Assembly (NCBI GenBank): GCA_030737835.1
Contig: JAUJYN010000021.1
Location: 2,651,048 to 2,715,047, forward strand
Direction: 5' to 3'
DNA from: Acorus gramineus
Taxonomy: Eukaryota > Streptophyta > Magnoliopsida > Acorales > Acoraceae
DNA: 64,000 nt
Shown here: in pieces, positions 13,388 to 25,458 of the stretch
Numbering within the stretch: the first letter of the stretch is position 1
Layout: each line of letters opens with the position of its first letter
The notes under the pieces: model-generated
Seen by the model: the letters and a program-made list of their open reading frames with translations, nothing else
The model's database searches: none
Told to the model about the DNA's origin: nothing
Position numbers and translations under genes: made by a program

Positions 13388-15206
13388 GGTCCTACGTTCT
13401 CGGACCTGGCCACGTAGATGTACGCTCACCTAGACGTTGGCCACCAAGACTGGGCCACCTAGACGGAATGTATGCATCTGCTAATTTACCACATCTTCAA
13501 ACCTTAAAAAAGACAGAGCATGTACGATCTTAACATACAAACCATAATGGTGCATATATCACCAAAAGCATGCTCATATTTTTATATCAAAACTAGTGGT
13601 TATATTTCATAAAATAAGATGGTCCTAGCATGAATACATAATATATTCTTTGAAATCTACATATGAGACTCAAGTCCACTCACCTCTAGTCCACGCAATA
13701 CAAACCGATGCACGTGCATGAACGCCACACACTCGCACATGGATAACCTAGCATAACAATTATGCAATAATAAATTAGAAACCATTCAATCATGACCCAA
13801 ACAACTGACAACCAACTTACAACAACACTAGGCCCAATAATCCCAAAAGCCCATACCAAATATACCTACAATCCACAACTCATCTCAAAGGCCTAACAAA
13901 AATCCCAACTCTGAATAAATATTAAAATATTCATATACTCACAATGATCCGATAATCAGTATCCATTTATTTCATAAGGCCCACATAATCGATCAATCCT
14001 CGAATAAATATTTAGACAATTCCAATAAGGCTCCACTACAACTCCAATGATCCAAATAACTTAGCTCAACCAATTTACATCCAAATAACAATAATATATC
14101 CAATTAATATTCATTAATCACACTAAACCAAATTATCATTTTAAGATCCAATTTGAGTCACCAAGATCAATAAAATCATCAAAACCCACAAATCAAATTA
14201 TACTCATTAAACATCCATTTGGGATCCCTTTAATCTCTAAAAGTTATCAAACTTGGTTGTCAAGCTAAACTTTGAATTCTAAGAAACTGCACAGAAATCT
14301 TTGAAAAATCATAGCTTTCTACTCGTAACTCCGAATTGGACGATTCATGATTCGTTGCAAAGATCTTTTCAAAATCTATTTCTATTTGTGATATACATTT
14401 TTCCTAGAAACGATCCCTTCAAGGTCAAAAAGTTGATTTAATGTCCAGGTATATAATCAATCCGAAAATAACACTTTAATCCCAAAACCAATAAATCTAA
14501 TTTGATCTTAAAAATCCTTTGACATCCATTTAAATCTAATCAAAATCAATCAAACCCTAATGACTCTCTTTCCCAAAAAAAAGTGGCGGGCATAATCATC
14601 TCCTAATCAAAAAATTTGAATTACTAAGCAACAAAATCAGTAGAGAATGATTTCTCAACTTTAGATTCGGTTACAACACCCACCCATCGTCTCTTGTGGT
14701 ACTCGATGGGGTATCATCACCACCCCTCATTCCTTATGCTATTTGGATGAAAACCCTAACCCACAATGTGATATTTATACGGTGTTTTACTAAAATTACA
14801 GAACGACCCCTCAAGTTTTCTAGGTTTACAACGAGGTTCCTATCCGATTTACAAACAGATCCCTGTCCATTTTACAAATCGATCCCTGAAGGCGATTAAA
14901 AGGTTTTCTCGATTCACAACAAGATCCCTGGGCCCAATAACTTGACACTTAAGCCTAAAAACCTAATTTCTTGAACTCCGAATCTCACCAAATTTCAGCC
15001 AAAGTATCTTGAGACTATAAAGATCTTTGAAAAAATACAAAATAAATATTTCAAGATTAGTTTTTAATTATCATAATTATAAATTAAATTGGACTCATTT
15101 GGGCCCACCGTCAAATATGTAAAAATGAAATAATTAATTTCAATTTAAAATTTCCATTATATATTTAAAATAAATATATAAGGCTGAAAAATACAGAAAT
15201 GTTACA

Positions 15207-15998
15207 AACACCTAGCCTTACACAGTAAGAAATTATCCGCTTTGCCCCTAAATGGGCTCACGGCTTTAAAACGTATCTTGGTGTGTAAGAGCTGTGCTCA
15301 CATATAAGCACAGACTATCTCCTCCCATTAAGCGATGTGAGACTGAACACCAAACCCCCACTCAATCCATGGGCCTCTTGAGACTTTTGGGCCTCCCCCT
15401 CAACGGGCCGAGTGTAAAAAGGAAAAAGATACACGTAGCCCCCATTGCAGCCCCAATTGCAGTCCATCCCATTTTTCTTTTTTTTTCAAAATCATACATT
15501 CACCTTTTGAAGTGCGTGCTATTATATGAAATGAAGTATATACCGAAATATATTAGTGTATTTTTTTTCATGGTGAAAAAATGAAAAAAAAATTGGGTCA
15601 TATACTATGATAGGACCCATACACTATGATAGTGCAGTATATACTACGTTATCATAGCGTATGTGACTGCAAAAAGGACAGCGTGTATCAGCGCTCCAAT
15701 CACCCCCCCTAATGGGCCATACGACCTCGTGTGGGGTCGCACCCACCATCGTGAAATGGACAAACTCTAATACCAATTGAAACGCCACAGGCTTACACAG
15801 CAAGAAATTGTCCTTTTGCCCCTAAATGGGCTCACGGCTTTAAACCTGTCTTGGTGTGTAAGAGCTGTGCTCACATATAAGTACAGACTATCTCCTCCCA
15901 TTAGGCGATGTGGGACGAAACACCGAAACCTCACCCTCACCCAATCTATGGGCCTCTTGGGACTGTTGGGCATCCCCTTCAACGGGCCTAATATCACA
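15207..15998 (-). mobile_element. TRIM (terminal-repeat retrotransposon in miniature), minus strand
   Basis: Two related blocks of about 220 bp, 15207-15425 and 15781-15998, share sequence such as TTACACAG(C/T)AAGAAATT, GGGCTCACGGCTTTAAA and GACTATCTCCTCCCATTA. On the minus strand the right block ends in CA. It is followed within 2 bases by TGGTATTAGAG (15761-15775), a near match to the initiator-methionine tRNA primer site TGGTATCAGAG. A purine run AGGGGGGGTG lies at 15702-15710. There is no coding capacity. The order is LTR, primer site, polypurine tract, LTR, as in TRIMs. About 230 bp of AT-rich DNA near the left LTR is not explained by the family. No clean target duplication was found. 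Confidence 0.75.
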
Positions 15999-17014
15999 AA
16001 AGCCTTGCTTCAGATCGTTGCGAAGAAGAATCAGTCACAGCTACTTCTCGAACCTACATCAAAAGCCTAGATCAACGTTGATCCGCCCGAAGACGGGAAG
16101 ACCTGATTTTATCCCCCACAACTTCTACTATATAATTTCAATTTTTATAAAATTGGTACTGTTGGATAGATGCCGTCGATACGATTCAAATGAGTCTAGT
16201 ATTGAATATGTTTAACATATGTTTAAAAATGCTATATATTTAATAATATTTTTTATTTTTTTAACATTAATATTATATTAATTATTATTTGCACTTATGT
16301 ATTAAAATATCATTTAATCTAATCAAAACTAAAAGTACAACAAAAGAAAGTACATGAAAAATTAAATAAAACACAACAACTACAGGTTTTTTGGATACAA
16401 ATATTTTAATCAGATACGAATACAGGTTTTTTGGATACAAATATTTTAATCAGATACAAATACAGATTTTTCAAATACAAATATTTTAATCAAATACGAA
16501 TACAGGTTTTTTGGATACATATATTTTAATTAGATATGAATATAGGTTTTTTGGATACAGATATTTCATCCGAATACAAATACAGGTTTTTTGAATGCAG
16601 ATATAAGTTTGGAATAACTGATAAGTTTACTGGTCATCTGGTCCAGAACTAATAATATTAACTTCTACCGATTTTAAATTTCTTAATATTTCTAAATTAT
16701 GTGTACTACATAAAAAAATAAGTGAGATATTATGAATTGAAGTTTTATAAAAAAAAAATAATATATAAAAATAGAATAGAGATGAAAATAGAAATTGTGG
16801 TTGGAGTTGATAAATGAATAGTGAGACTCTAAATCCACTTTTTAATTTTTTTTAATATATTTTAGTCCTCCATTACAGAGTTCTCCATTGGAGACGCTCT
16901 AATAAAAAAAATTAATGTTGCCAAAGGATCGTATATGCTTTGATTTTTTTTTTTTTGTGAATTTTCAAGTAATGACAGTAACATGCTATCATGTAACTTC
17001 TCTTTAAAGTTATA
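15999..17014. other. AT-rich intergenic DNA with a 40-bp tandem repeat
   Basis: No gene is recognised. 16000-16130 is ordinary GC-balanced sequence, possibly the flank where the TRIM inserted. 16383-16605 is a tandem repeat, listed separately. The rest is A/T runs and low-complexity DNA. Confidence 0.5.
16383..16605. repeat. Tandem repeat, 40-bp unit, about 5.5 copies
   Basis: The unit is built on TACAGGTTTTTTGGATACAA followed by ATATTTTAATCAGATACGAA. Successive copies differ at a few positions. The CAGATAC word also recurs inside the family M repeat (22790-23700). Confidence 0.85.
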
Positions 17015-17108
17015 AGGGCACGTCTATTCCCACCAATCATTTGCCTAATAACACCAACCAAAAAAACATTTATAAATTTAATTTGAACATCCCTAATCCC
17101 ACCAACCA

Positions 17109-17318
17109 TTCGACGGTTGACCTATCAACCTTCCTTTAGAACAATCGACGGTTGGTCTGTTAATCTTTATTTAACAAATTCGACAATCACCCTGTCAACC
17201 TTCCTTTATAACGTTCCACAGTCTCCCTGTCAACATTCATTTACAAATTTTGACAGAAGCTCTGTCAACCTTCCTTTACAACCTTCGACAGAATCTCTGT
17301 CAACTTTTCTTTACAACC
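17109..17318. repeat. Left-arm array: six 35-bp units each with a GACAG/CTGTC hairpin
   Basis: Units start at 17109, 17144, 17179, 17214, 17249 and 17284 with the pattern TTCGACAG-N5-CTGTCAACC followed by TTCCTTTACAA. The five-base loop varies (TTGGT-, TCTCC-, AAGCT- and AATCT-like). The inverted counterpart in the right arm is at about 17808-18002. Confidence 0.85.
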
Positions 17319-17807
17319 TTCAATATTAACAGTATTGAATCGAAGATTTTTTTAAAAGAAAACCTAAGACACATTTAATCATATTCAATATTAAATGTAA
17401 TTATGTAAAGTAAAATCATCAATTGTTTATGGCTTTGCAAGGATTGGGTTAATGGGTATGGTTATGTAGTTGTAAGATTTTAGAAAAACTCAAAGAGTGA
17501 GGATTTTGATATAGATGGAGTTTTTTTTTTAAAAAAATATCTATTTAATGTGGGATTTTGGTTTTAGATTAGAGTATGCGGATTTGATTATTTAGTTTTG
17601 ATTTTCTGCAATAGTTTTGCATGCAAGTGCAAGGAGGTTGAAAGAATTAGTTGTTGCTTCTGGTTGTAATGTGAGTGTTGAATGTAATGTGAATGTGTTG
17701 ATATTTTGATGTACATTGAATGTTGAATGTGGTCGAATGTGTCTCAAGTTTTCTTTTGAAAAAATATTCGGTTCGACACTGTGAAGGTCGAACAATCCCT
17801 CCCAAGT

Positions 17808-18002
17808 CGACAGACCAACTGTCAAAAGTTGTAAATGAAGGTTGACAAAGTTGTTGTCGAAGTTTGTAAATGAATGTTGACAGGGAGACTGTCGAATGTT
17901 GTAAAGAAAGGTTGACAAAGTTACTGTTGAATTTATTAAATAAAGGTTGACAGACCAACTGTCAATTGTTATACAAGAAGGTTGACAGGTCGACCATCGA
18001 AT
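17808..18002. repeat. Right-arm array: 35-bp hairpin units in inverted orientation
   Basis: The pattern GGTTGACAG-N5-CTGTC-GAA-GTTGTAAATGAA repeats at 35-bp steps, the reverse complement of the left-arm units. Loops include ACCAA and GGAGA. One or two units have lost the perfect stem. Confidence 0.85.
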
Positions 18003-18103
18003 GATTTGTGGAATTAGTGATATTCAAATTAAATTTATATATGTTTTTTTTTGTTCGTCTTATTAGGCAAATGGTGTGTGGGGATAGACGTGCCCTAGTT
18101 ATA

Positions 18104-18824
18104 AAGCGTCGTCTATCTATTCGTAAAAAAATAAACAGGCATCATGTAGAAGAAGCAATTTATAAACGGGAATACTGAATAAAGAAAGTAATAGGAAATC
18201 CTGTAAAGCTTGGCTTTTTTTTTTTAATAAAAGAAGAAATTTGTTATTCGATTTTATTTCTGATTTTTTTTTTTAATAAAGAAGAAATTCCTTGCCTTGA
18301 GTATAAGTTATTTTCATCATCTTTTACTCATGATGGGCTTCCCCGACATCACCATTGTTTTGCTTCAACCAAACCGGGAATCACAATGAGTGTAACATTT
18401 TTCTTTTTGAGCTTTGTTAGTTGTTACACACTTAGTTCCTTTTATAGTCTTAAATGCAATCCTATATACCTCGTTATTCTTTTTCACTCAATGTTCAATG
18501 TATTGAGATATATACCTTGTAAGAAATTTTTCACATTTTCTATAAATGATATCATTTAATTCATTGAAGCATATACTTCACCTTTATAAAATTATATACC
18601 TCATTAAATAAGATATATGATTTTAAAAAAATGAAAACATGTGTTGTCTGCATTTTGCGCTGTAAAATGGACTAAATGCAACAATTTTTCTATTCCTTTT
18701 AAAAGTTCCGTTATAATCAGTCTTTTTTAGTCCTCAATGTAGTCTCATATAGCTCGTTAACCCCCCCCCCCTCCACTCACTGTAACAAGATATATACCTC
18801 GTTTGAAAAAAATTTCACATTTTT
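18104..18824. repeat. AT-rich DNA with dispersed TATATACCTCRTTA-type repeats
   Basis: No gene. 18537-18640 closely matches 24347-24440 (ATAAATGATATCATTYAATT, then GAAGYATATA, then AGATATATGATTTT). Looser relatives appear at 31800-31960 and 34360-34600. It is probably an unclassified short interspersed repeat, perhaps a MITE, but no ends could be fixed. Confidence 0.45.
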
Positions 18825-18832
18825 TTGTTTTA

Positions 18833-21800
18833 CAGTCCTGCTACATGGGCCCAGGATTTTAAGCTCCAATAAGTGTTAGTATCTCATTGATTCTCTGTTT
18901 GACTTTTAAAAAAAGTAAAAACTACAAAGAAAATACTACCATTTCTTTATATTTAAATTTTTTATTAAAAAAAAAAGCAATCCCTCATTGATCCCTCATT
19001 GATGATAATGTATAACCTGTCACACCCCATGGCAGACGTCCCCGAGACGTGGCAATATATATAATATCAGTTATCAATACCTGAGGTCAACACAGACTCC
19101 AACAACAATATACAAGGTGGCAAGGCAAAGATAAATGGTAGCTAACTGAAAAGCGGAAGCATAAAAATATCTATAAATCTGTAAACTAAAACATTATTAT
19201 AGACTCGAATACACAATCACCGTTCTGTGAGAACCAAGTATAGTTGAATCAAATACATCATGTGCAACACGCACGATTAACAAATACATGACTCGAGGAC
19301 TACTGACAGCATCGCACTCGCCAACTGTCGGACGTGACGCTCCACGCACGCAAGACCACGTCATAGGGAAGCTCCAGCTCCACGCCCAACACCGTCCCTG
19401 TGGAAGAAACAGTATGCGAGGGGTGGGCTACGAGCTTAGTGAGTGGCAAGAAGCCAAGCACCAATACAACAATTGAATGACAAGGCAATTTCCTTTCAAG
19501 GAAAACATGGGTGAAAACCCAACAGATAACCAAGTCACGCGGCGGCGCGACCAACCTCACCCTCGTTCCCGAGGGAAACTCAAAGGACACTCAGGGAGGA
19601 ACAAGCTATTAACCATAACACATGGTGTTACTGGATAATAGTTTACAACAAGTCTAACAGCTACGAGATAGAGATACACTATGATACCTCAAGCGTTAGA
19701 CTTAGCATTCTACAACAAGTCCTTCCGCTATGAGGTAGGGATACACTATGATACCTCAAGCGTTAGGTGTAACATACCCAGAGTATACTCGATGAGTATA
19801 AGAGTCACATGATCACGTGACTCCCAACTCATCCTCACCCTAGCCCTCAGAGGGGTGATCGTAGGGACTTTTGTGATAAAACCTTTTTCTCTACACCCTT
19901 TGTCATCCGGTAGCCCTCTCCCGGGTAGCCTCTACCTGGTATACTCCCATGATCAGTACATCTGTCGAACGCATCGGTAGTACCTACAGGTGGGAGCCCT
20001 TTGTCAAGACGCCAGGCAGCTTCAACACGGATCCGACGAAGGGGAGAACGACTCCACACTTGCAATATCATCTAGCAGCCCTCTCCCGCGTAGCCTCTAC
20101 CTGTCGGCCTTCCATGATCGATACATCCGCCAGATGTGTACTGCGATACGCATAGGTAGCACTTACAAGTAGTGGCACTATACAGGACAACTTCGACGCC
20201 GGGTAGCTTCGGCGAACGGCGATGTTGGGAGGAAGCACCCAACGTTCGCAAAGCGAACCCTATGGGAAAGTCAACTACTTTCGATAATTACATACCGATG
20301 ATATCGAATACTCTTGAACTCCCACACGGATGCGTCGCTTGGACGCAAAGAGTTACCTCCGCTCTCGCGCAGAAATAAGCCAAAGCCACATAACCCAACA
20401 AGTGGTTCATGCACGCGCCTAGCACAAGTAGGCCTAGCTTAATGCCATAACCACCGGTTTAGCAAAACCGAAACAACAATGAATTCTCTTGAATTCCATA
20501 TGAGTGCATCACACATATGCAAGGGCGATTACATCGCTTGCGCTCTAACTAATAAGGTACAACCCGATAAAGGGTCATACTCACACCTAGCACGGGTAGG
20601 CACAATTAGTCTAACATGCGCATAATTATAACAGGAGAATTTCTATCGCAAGTAGGCTACATGATCCACATGCACAATAACATATGATTAACTATAGTGG
20701 TTCTCCCTAACATGAATATATGGCATAAACAACACATCATGCAACACGCATACAAGGTATGGCTTAATTAAACATGCATACAAGACCATTAATCATACAA
20801 GCATACAAAGCATACCCTAACATGCGTTGGATATCACCAACTTAAAAGGGAAGGGTCAAGCGCGATCTCGCGCATTGACAGGCGCATGCCAATAATCCCA
20901 AGCAAACCTGAGTCAAGTAGGAACCACATCTACTTACTCAGTTCACGTAAAGAGGGAGGGCGAGAGAGAGAAAGCCTCATCATCTCAGGAAACTGGTCAT
21001 AGCCTTGCCCCAACAATATGGGCGCAACAACTATACCACGCCCTCATGTCTTAGGATAAGGGGATATTAGGCATGTACCCAATATTAACCCAAGCTTAAT
21101 CATGCTGGATATTTCTAATATAGGGTAGTATTACAAACAAGGACTACCTAAGTCATGCCATATTTCTATATATCCATATAAACACACATAACACATGCTC
21201 ATACAAGAAGGGCGCATGCGAACATAATCATTCATGCATGAATACAATACATAGGCAAGTACATGGTAGAATAGGGGGTTTCTACACAATATACGAGCTA
21301 TATAGACCTAGCATGCAATATCTAACATAATATGGGTGCCAAGATGCCCCATGGAAGCGCGATGCACGACTACGTGCATCGAGCGCTTCCGAAGGGTTGG
21401 ATCGAACCACTCATCGCAACCAGGGGCAGCACGCACGCGAGACGGCACGTGTGCGGGACAAGCAGGACAGCATGCACACGGGCAACACGCACGCACGCAC
21501 ACACGGGGCAGCACCCAGGATGCACAGGCAGAGCAAGGCGCGTTGGGCACGCTCAAGGCACACTGCAGGGCACGCTGGGCGCGCCGGACACAGGCGCAGG
21601 GCACGCCGCAGGGCACAGGCACTGGGCTGGCAAGCAGCAGGCAGGGCACAATGGGCTCTGGGCAGCACGCACGCGAACACACCGACACCCCTACACCCAA
21701 GCAACCATGCACACACACCATTCAAACATAAACACAAACACATGGCATGCACCACCTCTCAACAAACCCAAATGTGCTGAAAAACCATTAAAAGAAGAGG

Positions 21801-24345
21801 GGAAAACTTACCAAGAGAGGGGGAGGGAAGGGGGAGATGTGGGGACTCGCAAGCATGCCCACGACCACCTCAACCACCACCACTACTACCACCACCTCAG
21901 CCTTCATTTCTCTTCTTCTTGCTGAACCAGAGGGGAGGGGGAAATCCATGGAAAACATGAGGGGCAGTTAGAGGAGGAGGAGAGGGAATGGAAACATCAA
22001 CAACACACACACACCTTGATCTTCTTCTTCATGCACCTCCTCTTCCAAGAACTCAATCTTCTTCTTCTCCACTAACACACAAGAGAGGGAGAGCAAAAAG
22101 AGAGAATGAGAGGCAAAGAGAGAGATTTTCGGATGGAGAGAGAGAGGGGGGGTGCAAAGGGGGTTTTACACTCCCAAATAGTGATTAGTGGTCATTTTAA
22201 GGGGGGCAAAGGGGGTGGTAAGGTTAGAGTTAGGCTCACCCTCTCACACCCACTTTTTCCACCTTTATTGGGAAGCGCGAAGCGAAACGCCACATCACTT
22301 GAAATATCTCATCCACCGAAACATAGATACAACCAAACCTGGATGCGATTCGGAACTGCATAATTTCTGAAACATTACCGGAATTCGATAAAATTTTTAT
22401 GGGTAGTACAAAACGGTACCAGGACCCATAATATGCAGTTAGATTTTCAATCAGAGCACTCCAACTCCCGCAGGTAGCTAAAAACTAAAATTTTGGCAAC
22501 TTCGATCGAAAAAAAATAAAGCTCCAAATGACATAGGCACAACTTAACCACTTTTTGAAAAATTCCTTTTTTACCCTCCTATGTCATCCGCCACTTCAAA
22601 AATCCATTCCGTCATGCCTCCTCTTCTCCGGCGACCGGTGTCACCACCTTTGAACTCCTCTCGCCGCCCTCTATCATATGAGAGGTGGATCGACTACCTT
22701 TCTAGCCCTCCTCCGGTTTCCACCTCCTCCGACCTCTAGCTCCACCTTTTTCAAATACAAAATATATTAGAATTTCAAATATATTAGTTTTTTCAGATAC
22801 GGATACAGATTTGGATATAGTTATATATTAGTTTTTGCAGATACAGATGTATCTAAAAACTTTAAATACAAATACAAATACAAGAGGTATCTTATGTACA
22901 TTGTTCATTTTTGTATATGAGAAAAGTGATTTACAAACATGTATGTAAATCTGAATAATGTGATTCATTTATTAGATAATGATTTTCACAAATGTATGTC
23001 AAAATCATTTATCTATCTTCGTTTATCTATTGTATCTGAAAAACATGTTTTACGCATGTATCTGAATCCGATTGAAAAATGTCGAAATGGAACTTCAAAT
23101 TTTATATACTATACTACCAACTAACAATGTTCAATAACAGTTGATTACAGCCAACAATTTTTTTAAATTCCACAGGACTGTAAATGGTGAATTATTATCT
23201 TTTATTTTATAATTTAGCATATATTGGATTATAACAAATATCTATATGTATCTGAAATTTGTGTAGTGTATCTGAAAACTTGTTTAATACATGTATCTGA
23301 ATCTGATTGAATAATATCGAAATTCAAATGAAATAATTTTGGTTTATATGCTAATAAGACATTGCTTTGATGATTAATAAATATCATTAAATATACATGA
23401 CAAAAACAAATTAAAATTTCATCGATTTACATTAATCAAATCATAAAAAAACAAAATATACAAAATACAATATGCATATATGATTCAGATACACGCTACA
23501 TGTATCTGGAATCATAATAAAAAATTTACATTAATCAAATGTATATGAATTGAGTAATGATTGTGAAAGATTAAACATGCTCAGAGATTCAATATGCATA
23601 ATTATACACATATACAAAATCATAAATGATTATACATATCGTAAACAAACACAATGTGCTTGTATTATTCAGATACACTTAACATGTATCTAGATTCAAA
23701 AATAAAAACTTAGTCTGTACGAATGTAAATGAAACTTAAACATTATTCAAAAATAAAAAAGATTAAACATTCTCAAATCAAAATGTATTATTTAGATCGA
23801 ATTGGCTTAACCTGAAACGATCGCTATTGATTGCACCACATATAGTTCACTCGATAAAAAATAAATGAAATTTCTCACAAAAAATGCGTGGATTCAAAAC
23901 ATGACTCAACTTTAATAAATCAAAAGTTCTTTGAATAAGAAAAAAAAATCGAAGTTAACGTTGAAGCGATATGATGCATGAGGGCCATTTAATCTGTGGG
24001 TTCTAAATACTGAGAGCTTATCAAATGAACCCTTCAAAAATTTCATGAACTTACAACCCAAAAAAACAAAAAATAATATTTTCTTGAACTTACCTGGTCT
24101 CTATTTACGTGATAGACAGACAACCCAAGGTTTTAAAACATATTTATCAAATCAATTATGATTTTAAAATACAACAAAAAAGAAAATCGGGAATTAAAAC
24201 GAACATTAGATGTGAAAATCGTAACCGTCTCCTCAATTATGGGGATCAATTATTGAAAAGGAAAGAAAGGGTATAATAGGTATTAAACCATGCCACCTCA
24301 TGGGGCTTCCGATGGAGCCTATAAGATGGAGCTTAAAAATCATTA
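18833..24345 (-). mobile_element. Family M repeat (DNA-element-like), copy 1, split by an LTR
   Basis: The 8-bp direct repeat TTGTTTTA flanks it (18825-18832, 24346-24353). Read on the minus strand it begins TAATGATTTTTAAGCTCCATC, with ATCTTATAGGCTCCATC and CATGAGGTGGCA following, and ends AGCAGGACTG. These ends match those of the unit at 32099-33837. A family A LTR (19018-22544) is inserted, leaving about 2.0 kb of its own. That sequence is rich in TGTATCTGAA and its inverse. A 41-codon frame at 22615-22740 (MPPLLRRPVSPP...) is unrecognised. The termini are not inverted repeats of each other. Confidence 0.6.
19018..22544 (-). mobile_element. Solo LTR, family A (copy 3), minus strand
   Basis: It is bounded by TAACC on both sides (19013-19017, 22545-22549) and runs from TGTCACACCCC to AGGCACAACT (3,527 bp). 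It carries the usual gagged order of family A: 3' end blocks, the ATATCGA hairpin region near 20285-20315, a CpG- and CA-rich cassette at 21340-21700, CCACCACC-rich DNA at 21860-21890, and the GGTACCGTTTTGTACTACC-type 5' block at 22380-22450 in inverse. Frames of up to 197 codons in the cassette are not genes. Confidence 0.9.
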
Positions 24346-24353
24346 TTGTTTTA

Positions 24354-25056
24354 TAAATGATATCATTCAATTAATTGAAGTATATATTCATATTTTATAA
24401 AAAGCTCTCATTATATGAGATATATGATTTTTAATGCGAATGTAAAACAGATTGAGAGTGTAACAAATTTTCATTGGAAAATGATATATGCAGTCCCTTG
24501 TGTAGCTTTATTTACATCTCACACCATTTTTCTTTATTTCCTTTTTAAATTATGATATACTCGAAGTATATACTGCCTTACGAAATTGAAATATATAATA
24601 AGATACAATATTATATTCTTTTGTTTTAAAAAATAAGTATATTTTACTTTATGTATTAGGATAGAACCACATACATTATGATAATACATTTCACACTATT
24701 TTATCAACAATTGGGCTGCAAAACGGATTTGAGTAATACTAATAAGGGCCAGTGACCAGAAACTTATGGATAATGTTACGTCCAACCCCATTTCTAGCCT
24801 CAAGTCCAGTTTACATGTATTTTAAATTTTTTAAAAATAGTATACCTCATCTAATGAAGTGCATGCTTTTATAAAAAAATGAATTATATACTCCAATAAA
24901 TTGCATGAATACATTTATAAAAAATATAAAAAAATTCTTTTAAAACATATGCCTTATTAACGTGAGCATATGCGTCATCAATTTTTTTTTTATTGATGCT
25001 AAAATTTGGGCAAGAAGAAATTTGAGTGTAACAACGCTCGAAACATTTTGACACCC
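24354..25056. other. AT-rich DNA upstream of RPS8
   Basis: The first 90 bp repeat the dispersed AT-rich family seen at 18537-18640. The remainder has long A/T runs and no recognisable gene or transposon end. Confidence 0.5.
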
Positions 25057-25156
25057 GGCCCAACAGCTAAAAATAGAGCACCGTTGAAAGCGAATTGACC
25101 AAACTATCCCAACCTAAAAAAAACCTTGTTGGCTTCTCAATTTAGGGTTAGGGTTT
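25057..25156 (+). promoter_or_regulatory. RPS8 promoter motifs: site II-like GGCCCA and telo-box
   Basis: GGCCCA (25057-25062, inverse of TGGGCC) is a site II-type motif. Two overlapping telo-boxes follow (TTAGGGTTA 25142-25150, TTAGGGTTT 25148-25156; inverse AAACCCTAA). The telo-box end is 57 bp before the start codon. In plants these two motifs together mark promoters of ribosomal-protein and other growth genes. No clear TATA box is seen. The transcription start is not defined by the sequence. Confidence 0.7.
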
Positions 25157-25212
25157 TTTGTGTATGTGATAGGGAGAGAGAGGCTTGGCCGCCGTCGGTT
25201 GTTTCTGCGAAG

Positions 25213-25409
25213 ATGGGTAAGCGAAGCCGAAACCCTTGAAGCCTCCGTTTTTTCGTTCTTCGTCGAACCACTAAAAACTTCGTTTGATTCTCTCCTCGGC
25301 ATCATCCATGGCTTCTTCTCTCTTCTGTCGTCACAGGTATCTCTCGGGACTCCATGCACAAGAGGCGCGCCACGGGTGGCAAGAAGAAGGCTTGGAGGAA
25401 GAAGCGCAA

Positions 25410-25458
<49 letters not shown>

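Larger units (their letters stand above)
6490..15206 (-). mobile_element. Solo LTR, family B, minus strand, with two later LTR insertions
   Basis: Read on the minus strand the unit starts TGTAACATTTCTG and ends GGGGGTGTTACA. Its last 40 bases (CGCTTCAAAATAGAGT...) match the 3' end of the LTR at 344-3025, and both share GTCTAGGTG words and a TGAGC...GCTCA hairpin (here 6842-6859). Two family A LTRs with perfect duplications (7104-9724 and 9750-13387) are inserted in it. Without them it is about 2.45 kb, close to its relative. The outer flanks (AAGGT and AACAC) do not match, so its own duplication is lost or an end is misplaced. Confidence 0.7.
17015..18096. mobile_element. Mutator-like foldback element with long inverted arms
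   Basis: The ends AGGGCACGTCTATTCCCACC and its inverse (GGTGTGTGGGGATAGACGTGCCCT) form terminal inverted repeats that continue for about 300 bp on each side (17015-17330 and 17788-18096). The direct repeat AGTTATA (17008-17014, 18097-18103) flanks it. With one mismatch it extends to 9 bp, the usual Mutator-type duplication. The arms contain 35-bp tandem units, listed separately. The centre (17340-17787) is AT-rich and non-coding, so this is a non-autonomous copy. A hAT-type origin is possible if the duplication is really 7-8 bp. Confidence 0.75.

Noticed and set aside
15207-15998. TRIM identified as Cassandra
   Set aside because: I see no 5S rRNA-like promoter block in the LTRs, which defines Cassandra.
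16010-16140. Minus-strand gene start (TATA-like TATATAGT with leader) beside the TRIM
   Set aside because: No coding frame follows, because the TRIM begins within about 20 bp downstream. Composition alone is not enough.
17109-18002. 35-bp repeats as a CRISPR array
   Set aside because: The units are directly contiguous with no unique spacers, lie in inverted arms of a transposon, and the DNA is plant nuclear.
21308-21925. Frames of 114-197 codons on both strands
   Set aside because: Same GC/CA cassette inside the LTR at 19018-22544.
19018-22544. Complete small retrotransposon with two LTRs
   Set aside because: No direct repeat of the two ends, and no primer site or polypurine tract inside. 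The whole unit behaves as one LTR.
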